Below, piece by piece: positions 1-12,300 of a DNA stretch of 64,000 nucleotides. The DNA is from Ailanthus altissimus (lineage: Eukaryota > Streptophyta > Magnoliopsida > Sapindales > Simaroubaceae), in NCBI GenBank assembly GCA_946807835.1, contig OX327683.1, forward strand, positions 36,825,001 to 36,889,000, in the 5' to 3' direction. The position numbers were made by a program, and so were the translations under genes. The notes under the pieces are model-generated. The model worked only from the letters and a program-made list of their open reading frames with translations. It did no database searches and was not told the DNA's origin. Each line of letters begins with the position of its first letter. Within the stretch, counting starts at the first letter, position 1.

Positions 1-170
1 ATCAAAAAAATTGAAAAAACTAAACCAGACCGAACTGAAAAAAATCGATTCGGTCCAGTTTAATTTTTCTCATTAAAAAAATTGATTTCGATTTTATTTT
101 TTTAAAAAATCAAATTAGACCGGTTCGATTTTACAAAAAACCGAACCGAACCAGACCGTATTCACCCCTA
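1..170. repeat. End of a hAT-MITE-like repeat, cut by the window start
   Basis: The stretch is full of complementary AACCGAACCGA and TCGGTTCGGTC type motifs and finishes in TTCACCCCTA at 161-170. Termini of the form TAGGGGTG are common in plant hAT-type MITEs. The left end lies outside the window, so neither the inverted repeat nor the target duplication can be tested. Confidence 0.4.
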
Positions 171-964
171 CTTCGTTAGGTTCATTTCTCTGTCAACTTT
201 TTGTTATTAGTTATTTTTATAAGTAACATTATACATTTTAAACGGTATTTTAAAATTTATATTTTAAATTAAAATATTAAATAATATAATTTTTAAAATT
301 ACACTAAAATTAATTGCTTTACAAAACTAAAACGAAAGCGTAGCATTATTTTATTTTTATTTTGAATTTACAATTTACATAATTTAAGTGCAATCTCATA
401 TTATATATATTATATTTCAAAATTAGTACTTCAAATAACTTTTACAGCTTCCGTCGGGCGAACAGAAACTCTAGATCACAGCCACACATTTATGTTGCAG
501 AAAAAAATATCACAACCGTAAAAAAATGTCTCGATAATTTTTTTAAACCCCTAAAAGCCCCACCCATTATCTCGTGCCGTCAGGTTCAACTTCGAAAACC
601 CGGCCAGCAGAAGATGTTTCATTGTAATTACTTAAACACCCACGTACTCACATCTGTGTCGAAAGGTTCTTCGACTACACAGACAAGGGTAATTTAGGAA
701 TTTCGGACATTACAGAAACCATCATCTGAGCCAGTTAACCTTTTCTCTGTATGTCTCTGTAAAAGAAAATAATAAATCAAACAGAATTCAGAATTACAAC
801 CTCACGCTCCTCCGAAGAGCGTGAAAACACGCCACCAACCGGCTTGCAATATAAGGCCTCCTTCGAAGAAAATTAATAATGTCCTTTCCCCCAATTATTA
901 AATATATGGATCAATAATCACTAAACAAATCCATATATAAACTATTATTATTGTTATTATTTGT
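171..964. other. Upstream spacer and promoter region of the GRAS gene
   Basis: AT-rich sequence without a credible ORF. Positions 570-960 are less AT-biased and probably form the proximal promoter of the GRAS gene that follows. No repeat or RNA gene recognised. Confidence 0.4.
934..941 (+). promoter_or_regulatory. Candidate TATA box for the GRAS gene
   Basis: TATATAAA sits about 660 bases before the start codon. It would put transcription start near 965 and give a long leader, which is usual for HAM-type GRAS mRNAs. The position is inferred from the motif only. Confidence 0.3.
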
Positions 965-1596
965 GTTAGTTAAAGTTGTATACGCGCTAAATATTACGCG
1001 TGGGATGACGCAATGAAAGAAACCCTAACAAGAGATAACTACGTCAACGTACAAAAGCCACATAAAAGAAATTAATAAATAAAAATAAATTGAAAAGAAA
1101 AAAAATTAGAGAGAGAAAGGACGAAGGGCACTTTACTACTTTTATATTTAGCACGCATCCATAGCAGAAAACAGAAGGAAGACAGAGTAGTACAAAGACC
1201 AAAGGAGAAGAGAAGAGGAAGGAAAGAGAGCGAAGGAGGGAAAAAAAAGAAGCAACTCGTAAACCAAAGTTTACCCACAGAACCAGAAGAGAGAGAGAGA
1301 GAAAAGAAGATTGTTGTACCAAAAAAATGTTGTTCTGAGTCTGAGGTACTTGGGAACAATTAGAGGTTTTTAGTTAGCAAAAGAGAGAGCTTGAGTTGTG
1401 CATGTGTTGAAAAATAAGTGTCTTTTCTTTGAAATCTGATTTGATTTTGTGTTTGTTGTTTGTCTCTTCTTTAACCTCTTGTTTGTAACAGACAAACTAA
1501 CTCATTTCTCTTTTTTTTTTTTCTATTATCTAATTCCTAAACTGGAGAGTTTTGGGATTTTGGGTTTGTGGGTGATTTTGTTATTGATTTTCTTAG
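965..1596 (+). other. Probable 5' UTR of the GRAS gene
   Basis: No long plus-strand ORF. It has a purine-rich GA tract (about 1195-1310) and pyrimidine tracts nearer the start codon. Several tiny upstream ORFs occur: ATG at 1014, ATG-TTG-TTC-stop at 1327 and ATG-TGT-stop at 1402. A leader intron cannot be excluded. Confidence 0.4.
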
Positions 1597-3846
1597 ATGA
1601 AGGCCATGCCCCTAGCCTTTGAAGAATTTCAAGGGAAGGGGGCGTTAGATTTCTCTTCTTCTTCTTCAGAATCACTGCTACCACAACAACAGCAAGAAGA
1701 ACAAAACTGGCTGCTCAACAACTGCCGCAGCAACAGGGACAGCAAGAAAGAAGGTTGTTGCTATGTGGGCAGTTCTGCTACTGAGCCCACATCTGTGCTT
1801 GACAACAGAAGAAGTCCAAGCCCACCCACGTCTTCCTCAACACTGTCTTCCTCTCTGGGCGGCGGCGGGAACAACGGCGGTGGTGGAGGGGGCGCCTCCA
1901 CCGACACCACCGGCGTGGCGGCGGCAACTAATGTCTCCGGCAACCCGTCTGTAGACATCACCACGGAAAAATGCGGTGGCTTGGGAATGGAAGATTGGGA
2001 GAGTGTGTTGTCTGGTTCACCTAGTCAAGACCAGTCAATTTTAAGGCTATTTATGGGTGATATTGACGACCCATCTATGGGATTAAACAAGATTTTGCAG
2101 CAACCTGTTAGTGTATCTCATCAAGATATGGAATTTAATGCGGGTTTCGGTGTTGTGGATCAAGCTAGTTTTGGGTTTGAACCACCTTTGGGTAATAGCA
2201 ACAATTTGGTGAGCAACAATATTGACCCTTCTCTACATGTATCTGACTTTACCGCTGCTGGGCATAATAATATTCATGGCAACAATGCAAGGATTGGTTC
2301 AGTTTCGAACCAAAGTCACATTTTTTCATCAGCAGCTAGCAATCTTTTGCCTGTTTCAATTCCTTCAAGCGTTTTTCAACAGCAGCAGCAACAACCAGTT
2401 GAAGCCTTGGATGAGAAGCCGCAGATATTCAATCCGCAGTTGCTTATCAATCAGAATCAAGTTCAATACACTCAAAATCCAGCTTTATTCTTGCCACTTT
2501 CGTATGCTCAATTGCAGGATCATCAGCTTTTGTCTCCACCACCAGCAAAGCGCCTCAATCTTGGACCAAATAATCAGGTCCCAAAGGTTCCATTTTCAGA
2601 TTCTGGGCAACAAGAGCTGTTTATTCGAAGGCAACAGCAACAACAGCTTCAAATGCTTCAACAAAGACAAACAATGGGGGTAACGACAACGACGACAACA
2701 ACGACAACAACAAAGCAAAAGATGGTGAGCGATGAACTGGCGAACCAGCAGCTTCAGCAGGCAATAATTGACCAAGTTTTCAAGGTTGCAGAGCTGATCG
2801 AAACGGGTAACCCTGTACTCGCGCAAGGGATATTGGCGCGGCTCAATCACCAGCTCTCACCTATTGGTAAGCCTTTTCAAAGGGCTGCTTTTTATTTCAA
2901 AGAGGCCTTGCAGTTACTTCTCCACATGAACACGACTAATACGAGTTCAACTTTGTCCAATTATAGCATCATTTTCAAGATTAGTGCTTATAAATCTTTC
3001 TCCGAAATCTCGCCGATTCTTCAGTTTGCTAATTTTACTTGCAACCAAGCACTTCTTGAAGCCTTTGAAGGGTGTAATCGAATCCACATTATAGATTTTG
3101 ATATTGGGTATGGTGGGCAGTGGGCCTCTCTTATGCAAGAGCTTGTTTTGAGAAGCGAGGGTCCACCGTCGCTTAAAATCACTGCATTTGCTTCTCCATC
3201 CACACATGATGAGCTTGAGCTGGGATTTACTCGAGAAAATCTTAAGCACTTTGCTAGTGAAATCAATATGCCATTTGAGCTTGAAATTTTAAGCCTTGAA
3301 TATTTAAATTCTGCATCTTGGCCACTGCCTCTTCGGGCACTAGAAAACGAAGTAACTGCTGTGAATCTTCCAATTGGGACCTTCTCAAATTTCCTCTCAA
3401 CCCTTCCTTTGGTGCTTCGCTTTGTAAAGCAACTTTCACCCAAGATTGTTGTTTCTTTGGATAGAGGCTGTGATCGAGCAGATGCTCCATTTCCTCACCA
3501 CGTAATTCATGCCCTTAAATCTTATTCAGGCCTGCTCGAATCTCTTGATGCAGTTAATGTGAATTTGGATACCCTACAAAAGATTGAGAGGTTATTGATT
3601 CATCCTTGTATTGAAAAAATTGTATTGGGACGCCATCGCACCCCTGAAATATTGCCTCCTTGGAAGAGTCTGTTTATGCAATCTGGGTTTGCTCCATTGA
3701 CATTTAGTAACTTCACCGAGTCCCAGGCCGAATGTTTGGTGCAGCGGACTCCAGTTAGGGGATTCCATGTAGAGAAGAGACAGTCTTCGCTTGTTCTATG
3801 CTGGCAGCGGAAAGAGCTCATCTCAGCCATGGCTTGGAGGTGCTAA
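1597..3846 (+). CDS. SCL6: GRAS transcription regulator, HAM / SCARECROW-LIKE 6 type
   Basis: Single-exon gene for 749 residues. By family knowledge, HAM/LOM proteins act in the nucleus with WUSCHEL/WOX partners to keep shoot meristem cells undifferentiated. The N-terminal half (about 1-390) is low complexity, with Ser, Gly, Gln and Thr runs, as usual for this clade. The GRAS domain starts near 390: LHR I with LAQGILARLNHQ (about 408-419), the VHIID motif as IHIIDFDIGYGGQW (about 495-508), then PFYRE-type sequence, and a C-terminal SAW region ending WQRKELISAMAWRC. The start MKAMPLAFEEFQGKG matches the conserved start of SCL6/22/27 proteins. LHR I carries a miR171 site, which separates this clade from other GRAS proteins. 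No frame damage. Exact paralogue (SCL6, 22 or 27) is uncertain. Confidence 0.95.
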   Translation: MKAMPLAFEEFQGKGALDFSSSSSESLLPQQQQEEQNWLLNNCRSNRDSKKEGCCYVGSSATEPTSVLDNRRSPSPPTSSSTLSSSLGGGGNNGGGGGGASTDTTGVAAATNVSGNPSVDITTEKCGGLGMEDWESVLSGSPSQDQSILRLFMGDIDDPSMGLNKILQQPVSVSHQDMEFNAGFGVVDQASFGFEPPLGNSNNLVSNNIDPSLHVSDFTAAGHNNIHGNNARIGSVSNQSHIFSSAASNLLPVSIPSSVFQQQQQQPVEALDEKPQIFNPQLLINQNQVQYTQNPALFLPLSYAQLQDHQLLSPPPAKRLNLGPNNQVPKVPFSDSGQQELFIRRQQQQQLQMLQQRQTMGVTTTTTTTTTTKQKMVSDELANQQLQQAIIDQVFKVAELIETGNPVLAQGILARLNHQLSPIGKPFQRAAFYFKEALQLLLHMNTTNTSSTLSNYSIIFKISAYKSFSEISPILQFANFTCNQALLEAFEGCNRIHIIDFDIGYGGQWASLMQELVLRSEGPPSLKITAFASPSTHDELELGFTRENLKHFASEINMPFELEILSLEYLNSASWPLPLRALENEVTAVNLPIGTFSNFLSTLPLVLRFVKQLSPKIVVSLDRGCDRADAPFPHHVIHALKSYSGLLESLDAVNVNLDTLQKIERLLIHPCIEKIVLGRHRTPEILPPWKSLFMQSGFAPLTFSNFTESQAECLVQRTPVRGFHVEKRQSSLVLCWQRKELISAMAWRC
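2829..2849 (+). promoter_or_regulatory. miR171 cleavage site in the SCL6 mRNA
   Basis: These 21 bases are, by my reading, fully complementary to the canonical miR171 that cuts HAM/SCL6/22/27 mRNAs. They encode the ILARLNHQ stretch in LHR I. Cleavage would be expected near 2839-2840, opposite miRNA bases 10-11. Confidence 0.93.
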
Positions 3847-4330
3847 AGGAGTAGCAGTTGGATTAATGTTGGTTGCCAAGGTGCTTCATAACTGCTTTAG
3901 TTTATGATCTTTTTGAATTTTGCTGTCTGTGGATCTCCTATGCTAATTGTCTATGTGCTTTAGGTCTATTGTTTCCAATCAAGAAACCAAACATTTTAGT
4001 AACTGGATGCGTGGATTTGTACAATCTCTCTTATTTCTTTCGCTTTTAACATGGTTATGGGTTCTCCTTAAGGCTTCTTTTTCATGTTTGCTAAAATTAT
4101 TTGTTGCAACTCCACAACAAACAAGATATGGAACAAAGATGAAATTTTAACCTTCAGAAACTAAGATTCCTTGGTGTGTATGGCTTTATATGAATTTGAA
4201 TGCCTAATTTGATTTATGAACTCTCATGTTGTATTGAAGACTTATCCCCTGTTGTTTAAGAATAGTAAGATGAATGTCACAAAGTCTTATTGTCATTATT
4301 TCAAAAGCAATATAAAGATACACTATAACC
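3847..4330 (+). other. Probable 3' UTR of SCL6
   Basis: T-rich sequence after the stop codon, with AATATAAAG near 4308 as a possible poly(A) signal. The short ORF here has no recognisable product. Confidence 0.35.
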
Positions 4331-7300
4331 CTGCATTTTCTCATCATCTTGATTTTCTTATTATGTAAATCTACATTCAAAACTGAAATAGTATGTAATT
4401 TCAGTTTCAGTTCTTTGAGTCTCAGTTGGGTTAGAGCTGATTGAGTGCTCTAAAATTGCTGCACTGCCTTATCTTCTGATACCATATAATATTTCAGATA
4501 ATTACAAAATATGCATCTGCATCAAACGACTCCATCTTTTAGGCCCATCGAGTTTTACAAACATGTTGCTGTTGCCTGTCCTACCCAATTGAAGGTCTCA
4601 AGGATGGGATGTTTTGCCTAAATCTCTCAATTCTAAAACTCCCATCTAATGCTTATTTTATTTTCTGCTAGTGCTAAATGTCCATTATCGTGACTGCAGT
4701 AGATAATTAAATTCATCAAATAATGTATTATCTAGTTGTATTTAATTTTCTTTTGTTACGATAGTTTTGCATTGTCATTTGCCAACACTTGCATGTATTA
4801 TGCATTGAATTTGCAGTTTAAATTAGTTTTTTTTTCTTAATTTTTTTTAATGCCTACCCCTGCTTCCAAATGAAATCACATGGCCCTTGTACCATTGGCT
4901 CCCCCACATGATTTGTATAAACTCTATTTTTTTCCGGTGCTTTAACTAATAACAATGGATTTGTTAAACATATTTACAATACACACAGAATTATGGTACA
5001 CTTTTCGAACTTAATTTCAATTTCTTTTTTCATTTCAAATAATGTATAAAATAATTATTAGGTAATAAAATGATGTAACGAATGATTTTAAAATAAGGGT
5101 ACGTACGATACGGATTGCTTCGGTCTTTTTTAGAATTAAATTATACTAAAAAATTTGAAATTTTTATTTTTAGATTTAAACTGCATCGAATCATATATAA
5201 AAATTGAATTATACTAAATTGATTCGGTCTTTTAAATATTTAAAAATAAAATAAAATTATATATGTAAAAAAATTATATATGTAAAAGGTAAATTTTATA
5301 TAAAATAATTTAAAAAATGTATGTTAATTTTAAATACAAAATTAATAAAAGTTTATGAACTAAATAAATTTAAAAAATTATTAAAAATTAAAATTTATCT
5401 AAACAAATGAAGTGTTTGTCAATTTTAAACACCTAATTAAATGAATGTCTATGAACTAAATAATTTTTAAAAATATTAAAATTAAAATTTATCTAAATCA
5501 ATAAATGACCATCGACTTTTAAGTATCAAATTAATTAAAGTCTATAAATTAAATAAGTTAAAAAAGTTATTAAAATTTACTAAATAAATTATATGAATAG
5601 TTGTACAAAATTTTATTTATCGATATTTACAAAAATTAAAATTAAAAAATTGAACCAAATTAAATTTATTTAAAAATTAAAATAAAAAATTAATCAATTA
5701 ATTTTAATAATATAATATCGAGTCAAATTGCCCAATTTAATTTAATATTTTAAATTCAAATATTTTTTTATAATTTATTTTAAAATTTACATAATTTTAT
5801 TATTTCACTATTCAACAATAACTTTAATATTATTAATACACAAAGGCCATATCCCATGTTAGCTTGTGAGACAGAGCTTTACCTCTCTCATAATAAATTA
5901 TAATTAAGATTATTAGCAACAATTTAATATGAGAGCTTATTACGTCGGCTTCACTCTTATTAGCTCCGAAACTACCTTCTTGTTGTTGTCATTATTGGTA
6001 TTATTATTGTTATTTATTATCTAAATGGATATTATTTTGTATTTGTAAATCGAGCAACTTGTTCGACATCCTATAATATAAAAAAAGTCCAATTACGGAA
6101 TGTTATTAAAGATTATCAGTAAGAAATTATAATTTTTTTTTTTGGGATGTCTAAAATAATCGACATTGTTTTCACAAATCATGATTAATTAGTTGTTGGG
6201 CATTGATAAAATAAATAATATAAAAGTTTTCCATATATTTTAATAACCTTAGTATTAAACAATTATAAAAAAATATATCAAAGAAATTGAAAAGGAGACG
6301 TGGGCCGCGGCCAGTGGGCAAAATGAAGTGGGGCCCACGTTTAACGGAGGACTCCAGTGTACCAAAACACAAATTTACGTCAGCGACAGATTGTCTTTAG
6401 TGTTCCGTTGTTTGGGGACACTCAGATTGAAAATGACAAATGGATGATGGATGATATATCTCTCCTCTTCCTAAAGCAACTTCATAACGTGGGTTCCACG
6501 TTCCACAGAAGTGAGTGATCGCCATCGTACTTCCTTTTCGCCACGTGAACGGGTGGGATTTTCACAATCAAACTCCACAATCTACACCTTGATGATTAAA
6601 TTCCAAAAATCCACGGACAGAAATGAAACAACGATGGGTGGCCCCCGGCATTGCCTTTGCCTGACTATGCATGGATATGGCAGTCAATGAACATGGGATT
6701 CATAGGAACATGTCCCTCCCAATTAATTACGACAATTCACTGTGATCATGAAAAGTCTTAGTCAATGATAAGCAAAACAAATGTCTTAATCACATGATTC
6801 AAGAGATCACGACCGTCTGATCTTATCGGGTTATCTCTGGACAATCATAATCCGATCACTCTGAAAGTGGGAAATTTAAAGGATTCAAATAGTTAATTTT
6901 GGATAATTAAAATTGTCTATATTTTTGTACTTTCTTTTTCATTGTCGACGAGTAGTTACAGTTAACAATTAACCTAATAAAAATGTTGATAACTAAAAAG
7001 TAATGTTAGATTTATATAATTTTGATACAAATTTTGTACATCAACCGTTGTGTTACTAATCGGTAATAATTATTATTTATCAAGTATTTATTAAAATTTT
7101 AAATTTGTGCTAATATGACATATAACAATGAATACATTAAATATCACATCATTAAAAATAAACAATGCTCATAAGTTTTGAAAATAAACATTAGAACTTA
7201 ATTGTTAATCAAATTTTGTTAAAATTTAATAGTTTTGATAAAGTAAAACAACACTTTAAAATAATTATTAAATAAATATTTAATAATTACAATATTTTTA

Positions 7301-9300
7301 AAATGTCTAATTCAATAAACTTAACCTCTTATTACCTCTTTTTGACTTCATTTATTCTCTATCTCTTTCCTTCAAATCCTTAACCATAATTTTCATCGTC
7401 AAATGTACTTAAACGGATGTTATTTAAATTGAAATTTTGTTATATATATAAAATTAATTTATTAAGTTACGTAATTTATTATACGGTGAGTAATATTGTC
7501 ACATGTCATTATCTAATAAATTTATAATATTTAATAACTTTTACACAATTTATAATATGTTATAAAATACTATTACATGTTTGGGAGTTTATCACGTGGT
7601 AAGTTACGTAATTCATCAGATCAATTTTTTTTTTCTCTCTATATATATTAAAACGTAATTGTCAAGTTTAAAATATTATCAATTATAATTTAGACAATTT
7701 TAAAATTTTACTATGTAAAAGATTAACTTTATCGATTGGATATTAATGTATATATTTTTTAGAAAATAGTATTGCTAATAAATAATCTTATTAAAATGTT
7801 TTATTACTAATATCCTCAATTAAAATAAAAAAATTGTATTCCAAATACAATCGTAACGTTGTAGATAAGTAAATCAACACAAATGAACTTATTTTTCACC
7901 TCATTTAAAGTTGCATGCTAAATTCTTTTTCCTTTAAATTTTATCTTGTTGCATTTGTTTTTATTTATGTTCATTGAAATATTCTATTATTATTGCTTAT
8001 TAGATTTGGCAATGAAGCGAGTTGAGTTGAAAATTATAATTTCCATCCTTAAACCCAAATAAGTAAAAAATCTTCATATCTCCCCATACATGAATTAAAT
8101 ATTCTATGCTTAGAGATGAAGATTCTCATTGATATTTTAAGCCTGAAATTTTTTTTTAAATATATATTTTTAAATTATAACAATTCAATTTAATCATTTA
8201 AAGAATATATTTTTAATTATATTTTTCAATTTAATATTTTAAGGCGGTTCAAGGGTAATAACTTATTTTCAAATCTATCTCGAATATAGTTTGAAGATGG
8301 TAATTCACCTCGAATTTATCCTGAAATTTGAAAAATAATAAAATAAATTATTCTCCTTATATTTCTCATTATGGTCGGGCTTCATAGAATCTGATCCCAT
8401 CAAAAATTTTGCTAGCCCTACTTGTCGTATGGAGATTCCAATTTCCAAACTTGGGGAAATTATGAAGGAACGTATCACGGCAAATGATGATTCTGTTTTG
8501 GTGTTTCTTCAGTTTGATATCATGCATCTACCAAAACCACACCCATCACGAGACTTAAGTACGTACCATCTTACTGAAAACTTCACATGAGCTCTCGGAG
8601 TGTATCCATTTTATTTTATTTTTGAAGGGGAGTGTATCCAAATTGTATGAATTATTATGATGCGATTACCATAGACACTTTTCATAAATTTCTTTAATTT
8701 TAATTTTAAAAAAATTAATTAGTTTAGGCAGTGTGTTTTTTTTTACCAAATTATTAATAAAATAGAATTGAGCTGAATGACTAAATTTGAATAAATTATT
8801 TATTTTTTCTCACTTAATATTTAAATATGAATATTAAAACATCTATTTATTTAAAATAAACAAACTAAAAGCTAATAATTTTACATTTATGCTTTTATAA
8901 AATTTTAATGTTAAAATAAAAAAAAATGTGTAACTAAAATAATAGTTAATTATATAAATTAATATTGAAACAATATTAATATAAATTTTATTATAGGCGT
9001 TTATAATATATATATTTTAAGTTGTAAATATATTAAGAAAAAAACATTAATTATAAAAATTGATCAATACAATAAATACATATTTTTATATGTTTGGAAA
9101 ATAAAATAAATGATTTTTATATAAAAAGAGATATAATATGTAAATTAGATAAGAATTTTTTTTTAAAATTAATTAATAATATTTTTTCTATTTTCTATAT
9201 TAAGCCAAAACGCTAAAAAGTTTATTTTGTTTTTATTAAATCAAAATTAACTTATAAATTTAGAAAAATAAGTAATTTAAATGACAGAATAAGCTAAATT
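4331..9300. other. AT-rich intergenic spacer
   Basis: I see no supported gene in these 5 kb. About 5090-5850 and 8700-9300 are extremely AT-rich, with dispersed GATTCGGTC-like motifs near 5110 and 5220 that suggest eroded MITEs. A less AT-rich patch at 6290-6860 has no coding frame. No known miRNA sequence was found on reading. Confidence 0.4.
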
Positions 9301-9305
9301 AAGTC

Positions 9306-9325
9306 ATATATATATATATATATAT
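9306..9325. repeat. (TA)n microsatellite
   Basis: An uninterrupted TA run of about ten units in the spacer. Confidence 0.85.
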
Positions 9326-9329
9326 TCAA

Positions 9330-12300
9330 TATTAAAAAAAAAACCCTTACTGATGATCACTTGTATTATGTTTGAGAGGCCGGACCAATGTTGGAACGAA
9401 GTTGTTTTTAATGCAAAGATAGATTATTTTATTGGAGAAAAGCATTAATGTGATTATCTCTTATTCTCAGAGGAGCAAAGGGAATTTCCTTATCCGCATA
9501 TAGGATTTTTTAAAGGAAAATGAAGAGTCATTTTCACTTTTCAGGCTTAATGGGGGTGTCTCAAGTAATATTTCGAAGAGCTAGGGCTGGAATCCTTGCC
9601 GTCCACAAAAATTTTGAGCAACCCCACATAAGCTTTTAGCTTGAATAGCTTTCATTGAGCAAATAAAAAGTTGCAGGGGATGGACCAAGATTCAGTAAAA
9701 ACAAGAAGCAATATTATTAGTTAAAAGACTTTGTCAGAAATATTTTCTCGATCTTAATGAATAACAAAGGCGTTTTGATTCCTAAATTTGTCAGTTACAA
9801 AGCAAATTAACCAATGTTAAATCTACAGAACCCCGTAAGCTATAGCGCCTGGGATGATCTTAGGTTCCTCCTTTGCATCAACATGGCCCATTTGTGGGAG
9901 AAAGAAAGGGAAAGAACAGAAGCAAATGTATGAAAAAGATGCTTTCCATGACCATTTTCACCTAACGAAAATTCATAGCTCTCTTGGAAATGGACCTGCC
10001 CATTTTGCCTTTAGGTCACCTCAACAGTTGAAGGCAGATTCCAGGAGAAGAGAAGAGAAAGAAGAGAGAGAGAGATATCACCATCTGAGCATCTTCTAGC
10101 TAGATATGGAAACCCAAAAAAGTGGCACACTTTTTTTTTTTAAGCTTAAAAAAAAAAAGAAAGAAAAAAGAAAATCGAAATCAGCTTCTATGCAAAAGTA
10201 TAATGATAGACAACTTTTCATTAAGGAATTGAGGTAAGCACTTTTGTCTTGAAGAAGCCTCTCCTGGGAGTGAGGGATTCTGTTATTATTGATTTGAAGA
10301 ACAAAGATATGCTAAAGACTCGAGACATGCATTTTGCCAGCTTTTGTCCTCTTCAAAAGCTCAGAAAAATTGCTAAGTGGGTCACTAACTAAAACCTATT
10401 TGAACAGCCATTTTCGATCCATGCATCTAAAGTCCAAAGGTAGCCAAAAAGCAAATTATTCAGATGGGACCCGTTTCATTGTTGAATAATAATATGAAAA
10501 AGATTGATAAATAATTTAATTTCTAGAACCTAATGACTTCAGTCTTTCGCTAAATCATTACGTAATTGATAACCCACAAAACGAATGGACGCATCAGTTC
10601 ATTAGAATATTGAAAATTCTTCCTTGCAAGAGAATTGATGAGAATGAAGTTCAATCCCAAGATGGGTAGCTGATCAATTGCTTCAATGCACGCATCTCTC
10701 ATTTTGAAGTCCAGAGAGAATTAATGGCTCAATGATTTAAGTAAACAGCTAGCTTAGTATTGTCCAATCATTGATTGCAGCATTTTATTTTATGAATCTC
10801 GCATGGCTAGCTAGACCCGTATCATATCACTTGGTATTGAAAGGATACTATATCTTTGTATTAGATAACAAAGAAAAAAAATGGAAAGAAAGAAAAGGTG
10901 AAAATGTAAATAAGGCTAAAGCCAAAAACCCTAGTGAGCATCCAAGGCAAATGGGTAAGAAAAAGATATGAAAAAGAAAAGCAAAAAAAGTTGGTGATGA
11001 GGTGGAGGGAGGTGGGATGGGTGATAAAACATGGGTGTGCGTGTTGCTGGGAAAAAGTTGAGGGTTTTGTTCATCAGGCAATCTTTTTAATTGGGTAAAT
11101 TCTATCTCTTTCTACACTTTAATAGATGCTTGCCCACCATATCTTCTTCAATTCCAACTCTTCTTTATGTTTCGGTCATTGTTTTTATTTTATTTTTTGG
11201 CCATTATATGTTATAGTCAGCTTAAATACAACGCCTTCTTTGCATCCCACACATTTGTTTTCTTTTACACACCAAAAAAAAAAAAAAACCCCCAAAAAGT
11301 AAGCACTCATGCTTGTCAAAAGCCAATTATGGTAGGTCCTCCAATAACAAAACCCTAAATAACTTTCATTGGGTCTTCTCCTTTTCTTCATGCTCAAGAC
11401 TCTTTTCTCTCACTCACTCTCAAAATATATTTGGTGGAAGTTTGGCTCCACACTGATTTGCATGGATGAGTCAGCTGAGTTAGCTAGCCTTCAATTCAAG
11501 ACCCTTGTTTCTTTTTATCCCATCTTCTTCTCTTATCCCCATATTTGTTTTTTCCATAATGCAAAATCTCATCTCATCAAGGTCAACCAACAATAACATT
11601 CTCCCATGTCTCTTTCATATATATATTGTTTTCTTTTTACTACAATTTGTTCTCTTTTGCCTCCTTTGGATATACATTACATCAAACTTGTATCTTTGGA
11701 TTGATCATGGTTCATCAGTTTCCACACTCTTATTTCCATTTACTTCTCCTTGAATAAAATATAAATTATAATATGGTTCGATATGTTCACTTCATTACTT
11801 CTCTAACTTTATTTTTTTTTTAAAAAAGCAAAAGAGCAACACATATGCACACTCACACATATATGTATGTGTGTATAATTATAATGAAAATAACGAGATG
11901 GTGTGTGAAATTTCAATCTACGTTGGACACTAAATATAAATTGTGATATAATTAATAAAGCAAGCAAGAAAAAAAGAAGAGAGGAAGAAGAAGCATACAC
12001 GCATCTTCTGGGTTATTGCCGTATTCTTCGATGGCAAATTTGACATGTGTCTTTATTATATATACGTACCAACGAATGCAAATACTTGAATAAGTTTGAG
12101 ACGAGAAGCTATAAACAGACAAATTGGCCAGATATTTTAAACTTTAAAAAAGGGGCTAGGGTTGGTGGGTGACCTCCATTATGGGGCATGTCTCTTGCGG
12201 CCTAAGCAAATAATTGGGTACCACCCTTATTATTGTAACATTTTGGTCCTTTCGGTTATGGGACGACTTTCATATTTTATTTTATTGCAATTTAGTCGAC

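Noticed and set aside
1044..1359. Two minus-strand ORFs of 92 and 95 codons
   Set aside because: They are the antisense of GA-rich leader sequence (Phe/Leu/Ser runs), with no domain.
2222..2683. 153-codon ORF in another frame of the GRAS gene
   Set aside because: Shadow of the CAA/CAG-rich SCL6 coding sequence.
9854..10099. 81-codon plus-strand ORF
   Set aside because: Ends in a GA-repeat-encoded Arg/Glu run, with no domain or conserved motif.
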